From Meiothermus sp. Pnk-1 (lineage in GTDB: Bacteria; Deinococcota; Deinococci; Deinococcales; Thermaceae): a stretch of DNA of 64,000 nucleotides. The notes beneath the pieces are model-generated. The model worked only from the letters and a program-made list of their open reading frames with translations, ran no database searches and was not told where the DNA came from. Both the position numbers and the translations under genes were made by a program. The stretch spans positions 1 to 64,000 of the forward strand of contig NZ_QKOB01000002.1 in NCBI RefSeq assembly GCF_003226535.1. The letters are read 5' to 3'. Every line of letters begins with the position of its first letter. The stretch's first letter is position 1. This document shows positions 8,097 to 16,028 of the stretch, piece by piece.

Positions 8097-9067
8097 CCGC
8101 CCAGCTGATGATTCGATTTTTCACCCAAGACGACTACCCGGCTATTGCCGAACTGCTCACTGCCGTTTGGCCCGAGTACCCCACCACCGCCGAGGCCATG
8201 GCCCACGATGACGGCACGAACCCCCAGTATATCCGCTGGAACCGCCTGGTGGCCCTGGAAGACGGCAAGATCGTCGGGCAGGCTGAGTATACCCAGTTTC
8301 TCGGCATGTACCACCCGCAGAAGTTTGGGCTGTGGGTCTCGGTGCACCCCCTGCACCGCCAACGCGGGATCGGAAAGCTGCTCTACGCCGCGGCGCTGAA
8401 GGCCCTCGAGCCCTACGACCCGATCTCGCTGCTCACTTCTACCCGCGAAGATCAAACCGGCGCGATTCACTGGCTCCACTTCCTCGGCTTCCAGGAGGTC
8501 AAACGCTACTGGGAATCGCGGCTGGAGGTGAATAGCTTCGACCCCGTGCCCTTCGCCGGGGCCGAGGAGAAGGTACGGCAGCACGGCCTGGAGATCACCA
8601 CGCTGGCCGAACTCGCCGCGCTCGAGCCGGAAACCTATCAGCGGAAGTTTTATGACCTATGGTGCGAGGTTCGAGAGGACGTCCCACGCCCCGAACCCGC
8701 CACCCCGGTGAGCTTCGAGGAGTTCCACAAGTGGACCTTCGAGAGCCCTCGGCTGTTGCCGAAAGGGACGTTTGTTGCGGTGGACCCCCGCACGGGAGCC
8801 TACGTGGGCCTGAGCCAGCTCTGGAAGCCAGCGGGCGGCGAGCACCTCGAGACCGGCCTAACCGGCGTCCGCCGAGCCTATCGCCGTAAGGGGCTGGCCT
8901 TGGCGATGAAGCTCCGCGCGGTGGAGTACGCCAAGCACGTAGGAGCCCCGGAGATCCGCACCGGGAACGAGTCCAACAACCGCCCGATGCTGGCCATCAA
9001 CGAGGCCCTGGGCTTCAAGAAACAGCCGGCCTGGATTGATTTTGTCAAGGTGCTGAAAGAAAAATGA
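8093..9067 (+). CDS. GNAT acetyltransferase 2 (two-domain)
   Basis: A 324-residue tandem-GNAT protein, same length as its upstream paralogue. Here both halves keep an acetyl-CoA loop: N-terminal VHPLHRQRGIGKLLYAAAL near residues 84-102, and C-terminal TGVRRAYRRKGLALAMKL followed by RTGNESNNRPMLAINEALGF. It overlaps the previous gene by ATGA, so translation is coupled. Its intact N-terminal CoA loop suggests it may be closer to the ancestral form than GNAT 1, in which that loop has decayed. Substrate not identifiable from sequence. Confidence 0.85.
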   Translation: MTAQLMIRFFTQDDYPAIAELLTAVWPEYPTTAEAMAHDDGTNPQYIRWNRLVALEDGKIVGQAEYTQFLGMYHPQKFGLWVSVHPLHRQRGIGKLLYAAALKALEPYDPISLLTSTREDQTGAIHWLHFLGFQEVKRYWESRLEVNSFDPVPFAGAEEKVRQHGLEITTLAELAALEPETYQRKFYDLWCEVREDVPRPEPATPVSFEEFHKWTFESPRLLPKGTFVAVDPRTGAYVGLSQLWKPAGGEHLETGLTGVRRAYRRKGLALAMKLRAVEYAKHVGAPEIRTGNESNNRPMLAINEALGFKKQPAWIDFVKVLKEK

Positions 9068-9951
9068 TGTTCACCTCGAGACCTTACCAACCCCCCGACC
9101 TCGAGCGCCTCTGCGCTTTCCTGGCGCGGTGCCACCAGATGTCAGCCGTGCCCGATGCGTTCATCCACCCCGGAGACCTGGTCTGGCGCACGCTCCAAGA
9201 CGCCCACTACCGGCCCGAGCGGGGGATGCGCGTCTGGGAAACGGGGGGTGAGACCGCGGGCTTTGTCTGGCAGAAACAGCTGAGCTTGGACTTCGCCGCA
9301 GCCCCTTGGCTGGCCCGGGAACAGCGGCGAGCGCTGATGGCCGCCATGCTGGCCTACGCCGAGCGGCAAGCGCGCGCCTGGGGCCTTGAGGGAAGGCTCT
9401 TCACCAGCGTCTCGGAGAACGACCGGGAGTCCGCCTCCGTCTTGGAGAGCGCCGGGTACGCGCGTGACGACGACGTCATGTACTCCCTCGAGCGTTCCCT
9501 GCGCGAAGAGATTCCCGCCCCTCAACTGGCCGAGGGCTTTGGGGTGCGCCACCCCGAAGCGCACGAACTCGCGGAGCGGGTGGAGCTACACCGCGAGGTC
9601 TGGCACCCCTCGAGGTTCACCCTGGAGAGCTATCTGAATATCCGCTCAGCCCCTGTTTACCGCCCTGACCTCGACCTGGTGACGCTGACCCCCGAGGGTC
9701 GGTTCGCCTCGTACTGCGTCGTCTGGTACGACCCCCTCAACCGGGTGGGCGAGTTCGAGCCGGTGGGAACCCGCAAAGCCTGGGAGCGCAGGGGGTTGGG
9801 CAAGGCCGTGCTCATGGAGGGCTTCCGGCGGCTGCGAAAGCTGGGGGCCAAGAAGGCCGTCGTCTATTGCTACGAGGACAACCTGGCCTTTTACCGATCG
9901 GCTGGGTTTGAGGAGTTCAACCGCTGGTGGGGGTTCAGCAAGCCGTTGTGA
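9064..9951 (+). CDS. GNAT acetyltransferase 3 (two-domain)
   Basis: A 295-residue protein with a more divergent tandem GNAT layout. The C-terminal domain is clear (GEFEPVGTRKAWERRGLGKAV, then KKAVVYCYEDNLAFYRSAGF). The N-terminal domain carries ENDRESASVLESAGY, typical of the end of a GNAT fold. The start overlaps GNAT 2 (ATGATG at 9064). Three consecutive overlapping acetyltransferases imply one transcript and possibly related substrates. No Shine-Dalgarno is needed given the overlap. Confidence 0.8.
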   Translation: MMFTSRPYQPPDLERLCAFLARCHQMSAVPDAFIHPGDLVWRTLQDAHYRPERGMRVWETGGETAGFVWQKQLSLDFAAAPWLAREQRRALMAAMLAYAERQARAWGLEGRLFTSVSENDRESASVLESAGYARDDDVMYSLERSLREEIPAPQLAEGFGVRHPEAHELAERVELHREVWHPSRFTLESYLNIRSAPVYRPDLDLVTLTPEGRFASYCVVWYDPLNRVGEFEPVGTRKAWERRGLGKAVLMEGFRRLRKLGAKKAVVYCYEDNLAFYRSAGFEEFNRWWGFSKPL

Positions 9952-10004
9952 GCCTCGCGCCCGCCCTGGTCAAAGAAGGGGCGTAGGCCAGAGTTCAGAG
10001 CAGG

Positions 10005-10010
10005 CATAAT
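10005..10010 (+). promoter_or_regulatory. -10 box of a leaderless transcript
   Basis: CATAAT sits seven bases before the ATG at 10018, suggesting that the C45 gene starts its own leaderless message although it follows the GNAT trio. Confidence 0.45.
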
Positions 10011-10017
10011 AAAGACC

Positions 10018-11082
10018 ATGAGCTTTCCCTATCTCCAACTCGAGGGTGACCCCTACACCCAGGGGCTCACCCAAGGCCAACGGCTCGGGCCGCAGATCGG
10101 GCACAATCTGGAGGTCTACTTCCGCCGCTTTGAGGTGGAGGGAAAGCTGCACCGCAGGGCTGTACTCGAGCGCTCGGAGCGCTATCTGAAAGCCCTCGGC
10201 CGCCAAAACCCCGACTACTTCGCCGGAATGAAGGGCCTCGCCGACGGGGCGGGCTTCGACCTGCTGGAGATCGGAGCTCTGAATTTCCGCTACGAGATCC
10301 TCTATCACCAGTTCGCCCATGAGCCCCCCCAGGGCTGCACCGCCTTTGCCGTGCTGCCGAGCGCGAGCGCCGATGGGGCTTTGTGGATGGGGCAAAACTG
10401 GGACTGGATGATAGGCGTGAAGGGGGCCCTGCTCCACACCCGCCACCCCGACGGCCTCGAGACCCTCTCCTTCACCGAGGCGGGGATCTTCGGCGGGAAG
10501 ATCGGGATGAACTCTGCCGGGCTAGGGCTGTGCATCAACGGCCTGGTCTCCGCGGACGACGACTGGTCTCGGCTGGGCAAGCCCTTTCACCTGCGTACCT
10601 ACGAGGTGCTGCGTTCGCGCACCCTCGAAGAGGCCATCGCCAAGGCTACCGAGGAACCCCGTTCGGGCTCGGCCAATTTTCTCCTCGGTCAGGGCGAAAA
10701 GGCGGTGAACTTAGAGACTGCCCCCCATGCGCTGATCCGGCTCGAGGGGGAGCGCCTGGTCCACGCCAACCACTTCCTCGACCCCCAGCGGTACGGAGTC
10801 CGGCTCTCGCCGGTGGAGTGGTTGGACCGCTCCCATCACCGCCACCGCCGGCTAGAGGCGCTGATTGCCCAGAAGAAGCCGGGGCTCGAGGACTTCAAAG
10901 CGGCCCTCGCCGACGGCGAGGGCCACCCCTACGCGGTCTGCCGCTACCCCAGCCCGGAGGAGTTTGAGCTGGGCGAGCCCTACCAGACGGTGGCCTCAGT
11001 GATCATGAACCTGAACACGCGCGAGATGTGGATCTCGGACGGGCCGCCGGACCGGAACCCATACGAGCGGTACCGCTTCTGA
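10018..11082 (+). CDS. C45-family autoproteolytic acyltransferase/hydrolase
   Basis: A 354-residue Ntn-hydrolase of the peptidase C45 (isopenicillin N acyltransferase-like) family. The signature PQGCTAFAV holds the Gly-Cys bond where self-cleavage exposes the nucleophilic cysteine, and downstream are GQNWDWM, GGKIGMNSAGLGLCING and GSANFLLG, all typical. Family members hydrolyse or transfer acyl groups on amides; substrate unknown. Its neighbours on both sides are acetyltransferases, so an acyl-amide metabolism cluster is plausible. No signal peptide, hence cytoplasmic. Confidence 0.88.
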   Translation: MSFPYLQLEGDPYTQGLTQGQRLGPQIGHNLEVYFRRFEVEGKLHRRAVLERSERYLKALGRQNPDYFAGMKGLADGAGFDLLEIGALNFRYEILYHQFAHEPPQGCTAFAVLPSASADGALWMGQNWDWMIGVKGALLHTRHPDGLETLSFTEAGIFGGKIGMNSAGLGLCINGLVSADDDWSRLGKPFHLRTYEVLRSRTLEEAIAKATEEPRSGSANFLLGQGEKAVNLETAPHALIRLEGERLVHANHFLDPQRYGVRLSPVEWLDRSHHRHRRLEALIAQKKPGLEDFKAALADGEGHPYAVCRYPSPEEFELGEPYQTVASVIMNLNTREMWISDGPPDRNPYERYRF

Positions 11083-11085
11083 ATT

Positions 11086-11613
11086 ATGATCGTCGCCCAA
11101 ACCGACCGGCTCCTCCTGCGCCACTTTCACCTTCTCGATGCCCAGGCCCTATACGGGGTCTTCGGCGACCCCGAGGTGATGCGCTTTAGCCAGGGCGGCC
11201 CCCAGACTGCGGAGTGGGTGCAGGGCTGGCTCGAGCGCCAACTGGAAAACTACGCCCGGTGGGGCTTTGGCCGGTACGCCGTGCTCGAGCGCGACCGCCG
11301 GGAAGTGATCGGGTACTGTGGCCTGGCCTTCCACCCCGACCTGGGGGGGCGGCCCGAAGTGGATCTGGGCTACCGCTTGCTGCGCCGGAGCTGGGGGCAC
11401 GGCTACGCCACCGAAGCGGCCCGCGCGGTGGTCGCTTACGCCTTCAACACCCTGGCCCTAGGCCGCCTGGTCGCCACCATAGACCCCCAGAACCTGGCCT
11501 CGCTGCGGGTGGCGGAGAACATCGGGATGCGCTACGAAAAAGATCTAATGCTCGAGGGCTATACCCATCCCGATCGCCTTTACGTAATCACGCCCCAGGA
11601 CTTTGCCCCGTAG
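11086..11613 (+). CDS. GNAT acetyltransferase 4 (RimJ/RimL type)
   Basis: A 175-residue single-domain GNAT of the Acetyltransf_3 (RimJ/RimL) group: starts TDRLLLRHFHLLDA, has the CoA loop YRLLRRSWGHGYATEA and ends NLASLRVAENIGMRYEK. Members acetylate protein N-termini or small molecules such as antibiotics. It follows the C45 gene by three bases, with no Shine-Dalgarno, so it is likely coupled to it. Confidence 0.87.
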   Translation: MIVAQTDRLLLRHFHLLDAQALYGVFGDPEVMRFSQGGPQTAEWVQGWLERQLENYARWGFGRYAVLERDRREVIGYCGLAFHPDLGGRPEVDLGYRLLRRSWGHGYATEAARAVVAYAFNTLALGRLVATIDPQNLASLRVAENIGMRYEKDLMLEGYTHPDRLYVITPQDFAP

Positions 11614-11637
11614 CCCTGGGGAAAGATGTCCGCGGGC

Positions 11638-11643
11638 TACAAT
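11638..11643 (+). promoter_or_regulatory. -10 box of a leaderless transcript
   Basis: TACAAT lies six bases before the ATG at 11650 of the macrodomain gene. Confidence 0.55.
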
Positions 11644-11649
11644 GGGGGC

Positions 11650-12129
11650 ATGGCGCTCATCAAGATAGCCCAGGGCGACCTCACCGAGTTCACCGGGGAT
11701 GCTATCGTGAACGCGGCCAACAACTATCTCCAGCTCGGTGCGGGGGTAGCGGGGGCCATCCGTCGCAAGGGGGGGCCGCGGATCCAGGAGGAGTGCGACC
11801 GCATCGGCAAGATCGGGGTAGGCGAGGCCGCCGTGACCGGGGCTGGAAATCTGCCGGTCAGGTATGTCATCCACGCCGCCGTGCTGGGGGACCAACCCGC
11901 GACCCTCGAGACGGTTCGTCAGGCCACCCGTAGCGCTCTGCGGCTGGCCCAGGCCAAGGGCCTCGAGACCCTGGCCTTTCCCTTGTTGGGAACTGGGGTG
12001 GGAGGGTTGCCGGTGGAAGCGGTGGCCAAGGTGATGCTCGAGGAGATCAAAGCCGCCCCCGACACGCTCACCGTCACCCTCTACGGCTTCCGCCCCGAGG
12101 ACGCGGAGGCCATCCGCCGGGCGCTGTAG
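11650..12129 (+). CDS. macro domain (ADP-ribose binding) protein
   Basis: A 159-residue stand-alone macrodomain. The ADP-ribose pocket motifs are present: [22 protein letters not shown] and, later, [20 protein letters not shown]. Such proteins bind ADP-ribose, O-acetyl-ADP-ribose or remove ADP-ribose from proteins or nucleic acids. The ATG at 11650 follows a -10-like TACAAT at six bases and lacks a Shine-Dalgarno. It sits between GNAT 4 and recF; no toxin such as DarT is adjacent, so an antitoxin role is not indicated. Confidence 0.9.
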   Translation: MALIKIAQGDLTEFTGDAIVNAANNYLQLGAGVAGAIRRKGGPRIQEECDRIGKIGVGEAAVTGAGNLPVRYVIHAAVLGDQPATLETVRQATRSALRLAQAKGLETLAFPLLGTGVGGLPVEAVAKVMLEEIKAAPDTLTVTLYGFRPEDAEAIRRAL

Positions 12130-12151
12130 TGCCAGCTTGTTAGCTTACGCG

Positions 12152-12180
12152 TTGAGCCTGGGGCGGTTTGCGTATAGCCT
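12152..12180 (+). promoter_or_regulatory. recF promoter (leaderless)
   Basis: -35 TTGAGC (12152-12157), 17-base spacer, -10 TAGCCT (12175-12180), then seven bases to the GTG start. This is the clearest case in the window where both boxes accompany a leaderless start. Confidence 0.65.
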
Positions 12181-12187
12181 AGGGGCT

Positions 12188-13231
12188 GTGCGCCTTTTGC
12201 GCTTGCGGCAGACCCATTTTCGCAACCTGAAGTCCCCGGAGTTCGCCCCTCCGCCGGGGCTTACCACGGTGGTGGGCGGCAACGCGCAGGGCAAGAGCAA
12301 CCTGCTCGAGGCCATCTACCTAGCCTTGGGCGGCGAGCTCAAAAACGGCCTCTCCGAGCGGATCGCCTTCGGGCAGACCGAGGCTTGGGTCTATGCCGAG
12401 ATCGAGACCCAGTTTGGCCTGAGCCGCCTGGAGAACAAGCTCTCCTTGCCCCGCTCCGGCTCATCGGGCGGACGTGAACTGTGGCTCAACGAGGCGAGCG
12501 CTAGCCTCAAGGAGTTCGCCCAGTTGCCGGGGGCGGTGTTGCTGGGGCCAGACGACTTGGATCTGGTGCTGGGCCCCCCGGAGGAGCGCCGCCGCTTTCT
12601 CGACTTGCTGTTGTCGCGCTTCTCGGCCCGCTACCGCGCGGTGCTCTCGGCGTACTCGCGGGCGTTACAACAGCGCAACGCCCTGCTCAAGATGGGGGGC
12701 AAGGGGCTCGCGGTGTGGAACGCCGAGCTGGCCAAGTATGGCGCCGAGATCCTCAGCCTGCGGCGGCGGATGCTGAGAAAGCTCTCTCCGTTGGCCCGTG
12801 AGGCGTACCGCGAGCTGGCTCCCGGCGAACTCCACCTCGAGCTGCTGGAAACCACCCCCCCCGAGGAGTTTTTACCCGCCCTCGAGGACACCATGCAGCA
12901 AGACCTCGAGCGCGGGGCGACCAGCATCGGCCCCCACCGCGACGATCTGGCGATGCGCTTGGATGGGCGCGACGCTTTGAAGTTCGCCAGCCGCGGCGAA
13001 GCCCGTTCGATCGCCTTGGCCTTGCGCCTGGGCGAGCACCGCCTCTTGTGGCAGCACTACGACGAGGCTCCGCTCTTGCTGGTGGATGAGTGGCATACCG
13101 AACTCGACCCGCGCCGCCGAGGGGCCTTGCTCAGCTATGCCCAGAGCCTGCCCCAGGCCATCCTGGCCGGGCTCGAGGCTCCCGAAAACGGCGGAGCGGT
13201 GGTCTGGATCGAGGCGGGGGTGTGGGGCTAG
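12188..13231 (+). CDS. recF: DNA replication and repair protein RecF
   Basis: A 347-residue SMC-like ATPase that loads RecA at single-strand gaps. Walker A is GGNAQGKSN, the ABC signature region is ASRGEARSIALALRLGEH, and Walker B is LLLVDEWHTELD; the family block LLLSRFSARYRAVLSAYSRALQQRNALL is complete. The GTG start at 12188 begins the canonical LRLRQTHFRNL strand; earlier in-frame starts would extend it through the promoter. dciA is close by downstream (one gene between), echoing recF-DUF721 gene order in other bacteria. Confidence 0.95.
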   Translation: MRLLRLRQTHFRNLKSPEFAPPPGLTTVVGGNAQGKSNLLEAIYLALGGELKNGLSERIAFGQTEAWVYAEIETQFGLSRLENKLSLPRSGSSGGRELWLNEASASLKEFAQLPGAVLLGPDDLDLVLGPPEERRRFLDLLLSRFSARYRAVLSAYSRALQQRNALLKMGGKGLAVWNAELAKYGAEILSLRRRMLRKLSPLAREAYRELAPGELHLELLETTPPEEFLPALEDTMQQDLERGATSIGPHRDDLAMRLDGRDALKFASRGEARSIALALRLGEHRLLWQHYDEAPLLLVDEWHTELDPRRRGALLSYAQSLPQAILAGLEAPENGGAVVWIEAGVWG

Positions 13232-13234
13232 ACC

Positions 13235-14008
13235 TCAAAACAGCAGCCGTAGCCCGCCTAGGAGGGCCAGCCCCAGCACCAACCGCTCAAAGAGCGCCTG
13301 GTCCATCTGGCGAAGCATCCAGCGCCCCCACAAGGCCCCCACCCCCACCGCGGGGGCCAGCAGCAAGTCGACCTGCAAGGTCTGCCAGCTGATCAGGCCG
13401 AGCCCCACCGCGAACGGTAGCTTGAAGAGGTTGACGGCCAGAAAAAACCAGGCGGTGGTGCCTACGAACTCGAGCTTGTCTAGCCGCATGGCCAACAGAT
13501 AGAGGGTGGTGAACGGCCCGGCGGCGTTGGCTACCATCGTGGTGACGCCGGCCGATAGGCCCATGCCGAGGGTGAACACCCAAGAGGCCGAAGGTAGATT
13601 CCCTGTCGGGACGGCGTACCGCCGTACACCTACAAGTGGGGGGCGATCCCGGAAACGCTGCGCGAGCTGGTAGACCGTCATCGCCACGATCAACCCCCCG
13701 ATCACCCCCCGAAGCTCGGCGTCGTCGATCACGGCCAGCACTCCCACCCCCAGCAGGATGCCTGCAGCGGTCCAAGGGAAAAGCCGCCAAAGCCGCGGCC
13801 AGTTGACGTGCTGGCGCAGCAATGTCACCGCCAGGAGGTCACCTACGATCAGCACCGGGAGCAGCGCCCCGGTGGACTCCCTGGCCGGGAAGATCTGGGC
13901 GAAAAGGGCAACCGCCAGGATTCCTCCGCCGGGCACCCCCGACTTCGAGGCTCCTACAATTAAGGCCGCAAGGACGGCTACAGACCAAGATGCTGGGGTC
14001 AGTTCCAC
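13235..14008 (-). CDS. TauE/SafE-type sulfite/anion permease with repeat insertion
   Basis: A 257-residue multi-helix permease of the TauE/SafE (DUF81) family, members of which export sulfite, sulfoacetate or related anions. Family traits are the N-terminal VGASKSGVPGGGILAVALFAQIFPARESTGALLPVLIVGDL and the repeated half GLSAGVTTMVANAAGP. Residues ~120-138 (GVRRYAVPTGNLP) are encoded by an interspersed palindromic repeat (13593-13630) inserted in-frame in the cytoplasmic loop between the halves. GTG start with GGGGAGG nine bases upstream. The gene lies antisense between recF and dciA. Confidence 0.85.
   Translation of the reverse strand: MELTPASWSVAVLAALIVGASKSGVPGGGILAVALFAQIFPARESTGALLPVLIVGDLLAVTLLRQHVNWPRLWRLFPWTAAGILLGVGVLAVIDDAELRGVIGGLIVAMTVYQLAQRFRDRPPLVGVRRYAVPTGNLPSASWVFTLGMGLSAGVTTMVANAAGPFTTLYLLAMRLDKLEFVGTTAWFFLAVNLFKLPFAVGLGLISWQTLQVDLLLAPAVGVGALWGRWMLRQMDQALFERLVLGLALLGGLRLLF
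13593..13630 (-). repeat. palindromic repeat unit inside the TauE gene
   Basis: Minus-strand unit GGTGTACGGCGGTACGCCGT then CCCGACAGGGAATCTACC, matching the tandem units at 21185-21305. It is read in-frame within the permease gene without a stop. Confidence 0.8.
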
Positions 14009-14092
14009 CGAGCTTGACCTCCCCGCTTTGCGGCGAAAGCGGCGTCTCGGCTCTCAACATACCGCCTCCCCCTCCCAGTAGACTAAGCCCCG

Positions 14093-14908
14093 ATGGTTAG
14101 GCGCAGCTCCAACGTCCACCGGCCCGCCGAACTTCTGGGAAAAATTCTCAAGACCCATGGCCTCGAGCACGGCTTCAGGCGGGGCAAGGCGCTGGCCCTT
14201 TGGCCCAAGGTGGCGGGGGAGATGCTGGCCCAGATGAGCGAGGCAGCCGCACTCGAGGACGGCGTGTTGATGGTCTATGTTCCTGATTCGGCGGCGGCCT
14301 TTCACCTCAAATTCCAGCGCGAGGAATTCCTCAGGCGCTATGAAAAGCACCTGCCTGGCACCGTAACCGATATCCGCTTTCGGGAAAGGCGCTTGGTGGG
14401 CAAAGCGGCGGACAAGGCCCAGCCCGCCCCTCCACCCCCCCTCTCCCCCGAGGAGGAGGCGCGGTTGCGGGCTTTGGCCGACAAGACCCCCGGGGAACTC
14501 AAGGCTGCCGTGTACCGGGCCGCCCGGGCGGTCTTGCAGCGGCAAAAGCTCTCTCCGCATCCTCCCTGCGTGATCTGTGGCTCGCCTGAGCCGGAAAACC
14601 CCTGTAAAAACTGCCAGCGGCTCCTGGGAGACCCCGCCGTAAAGCGCGAGGCCAGTCGGCTCATCCGCAAGCCGCTCCACCCCCGGCTCGAGGGGGAACC
14701 CCTCCAGGCGGCCAAATATCTGGCTCAGATGCGCCTCGAGGCCCAGCTTCGCGAGTTGCTCCCGCAGGTGGTCAAGGAGCCCCATCTGGTAGCGGTTTTG
14801 CAGGATACGGCCCGCCGCTACTTGCAACTTCGCGCGGGACAGCCCGAGGTCAGACCCTATCTCCACCTCCTCCCCGAGACCTTGCGCCAGTTCCTCAAAG
14901 AGCTCTAG
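14093..14908 (+). CDS. dciA: DciA-like protein (DUF721) with zinc ribbon
   Basis: A 271-residue protein with an N-terminal DUF721/DciA KH-like domain (ELLGKILKTHGLEHGFRRG, ALWPKVAGEMLAQ, then LMVYVPDSAAAFHLKFQREEFL). DciA loads the replicative helicase in bacteria lacking DnaC. A second part holds a CVIC...CKNC four-cysteine motif near residues 160-178, likely a zinc ribbon, and a helical C-terminus. TAGACT lies eight bases before the ATG. Proximity to recF supports the assignment; the zinc-ribbon extension is not in the standard DciA. Confidence 0.8.
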   Translation: MVRRSSNVHRPAELLGKILKTHGLEHGFRRGKALALWPKVAGEMLAQMSEAAALEDGVLMVYVPDSAAAFHLKFQREEFLRRYEKHLPGTVTDIRFRERRLVGKAADKAQPAPPPPLSPEEEARLRALADKTPGELKAAVYRAARAVLQRQKLSPHPPCVICGSPEPENPCKNCQRLLGDPAVKREASRLIRKPLHPRLEGEPLQAAKYLAQMRLEAQLRELLPQVVKEPHLVAVLQDTARRYLQLRAGQPEVRPYLHLLPETLRQFLKEL

Positions 14909-14911
14909 GCG

Positions 14912-15637
14912 CTACAGCTCATACTGGTGTGCGGTGAGGGCCAGACGGCGGCGGCGCTCCTCGTAGTCGGGCATGATTTGGCCCAGCAGACGCCAGAAAG
15001 CGGGAGAGTGGTCGAAGATGAGCAAATGGCATACCTCGTGGGCTACCACGTAATCGAGGAGGAGCGAAGGGGCCATCATGAGCCGCCAGTTGAAGCGCAG
15101 CTCGCCCTTGAGGTTGCAGCTACCCCACCGCGAGCGCTGGTCGCGGATATACACCGCTTGGGGGGTGCGGCCGAGCTGTCGGCTGTAAAACTCCACCCGC
15201 GCGGGAATGCGCTCGAGGGCTCGGCCTTCATACCAGACCTCGAGGAGTTTGCGGGCGGTGCTGGCGGTGTTGGCCCAAACCTGAAAGCTACCGCCCCATA
15301 GCCGTATGGCAGGCCCCTCTTCCTCCGGTAAGCGCTCGAGGGTATAGCGCCGCCCCAGGTATAAAAGCGGTTCCCCGGTCGTGAATTTGCGCCTTGGCGG
15401 CAAGCCCATCTTGGCGAACTCGTTCTGCTTTTTCACGATCCAGGGGGCTTTGGAGAGCACGAAATCCTGCAAGGTTTCTAGGCGAACTCGATGAGGAGCG
15501 CTTACCAGTACCCGCTCGGCGTCCACCTGCAGGCCCACGGTGCGCCGCCTGGAACTGCGCCGGATCTCAAAGACGATCCGGCGCTGCCCAAACTTGACCT
15601 GGCCCCGCTCTTTATCCACTGCCCGCACCGTTTTCAC
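14912..15637 (-). CDS. YgjP/SprT-like zinc metalloprotease
   Basis: A 241-residue protein of the YgjP (DUF45, M48-related) family. The zinc motif HEVCHLLIFDHSPAFW gives HExxH plus a third histidine, and upstream is the family's SRWGSCNLKGELRFNWRL. Members are cytoplasmic, and one homologue clips nucleic-acid-associated substrates, but function here is open. GTG start; no strong Shine-Dalgarno. It converges with dciA (3 bases between stops). Confidence 0.88.
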   Translation of the reverse strand: MKTVRAVDKERGQVKFGQRRIVFEIRRSSRRRTVGLQVDAERVLVSAPHRVRLETLQDFVLSKAPWIVKKQNEFAKMGLPPRRKFTTGEPLLYLGRRYTLERLPEEEGPAIRLWGGSFQVWANTASTARKLLEVWYEGRALERIPARVEFYSRQLGRTPQAVYIRDQRSRWGSCNLKGELRFNWRLMMAPSLLLDYVVAHEVCHLLIFDHSPAFWRLLGQIMPDYEERRRRLALTAHQYEL

Positions 15638-15911
15638 CCCTTTGGGTTCCAGCGTGGGTAAACCCGGATGCCCCGGTGAGCCGAGGTGCTTTTTGTTCTA
15701 CATCCTCCGACTCCCTGGGGCCAGAGGGGGGGCACAATTAAGATCGCTGCGGCGAACATTACGCCCACGGCATAACCCCCCTCCGGCTGGGAGGGCGTAG
15801 GGGTGGACCTCGAGCCAAAACCCTCTCGGTCTTAAGACCTAGGCTGCCCTCCGCCCAGGGCATGAGGTGTTCCGAGGGCCGCTTTTCTAGGCTAGGGCCA
15901 AGGAGGAGAGC
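15638..15911. other. intergenic stretch, no gene recognised
   Basis: Between the divergent metalloprotease and the SDR operon. It holds GC-rich imperfect inverted repeats (CCCTCC/GGGAGGG around 15,777-15,795) but no clear promoter with both boxes, no tRNA and no long ORF. Confidence 0.5.
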
Positions 15912-16028
15912 ATGCCATACCCCCTCACCCCGCTAATCCGAACTGCCCGGAAGGGTACCGGCGAACCGACCTGGCTTGATGGGGCGCGTGTTCACGGTAA
16001 AGGTCAGGTGGAACCATGCCCCGCGTAG
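15912..16028 (+). CDS. possible 38-residue upstream ORF overlapping the SDR start
   Basis: ATG with a strong AAGGAGGAG directly upstream (15900-15908); the peptide begins MPYPLTPLIRTARKG and ends GQVEPCPA. Its stop (16026-16028) lies inside the next gene, overlapping the SDR ATG (16016) in another frame. The SDR itself has only a weak Shine-Dalgarno, so the ORF may couple translation. The peptide is unlike anything recognised and codon choice is unremarkable; it could be chance. Confidence 0.35.
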   Translation: MPYPLTPLIRTARKGTGEPTWLDGARVHGKGQVEPCPA

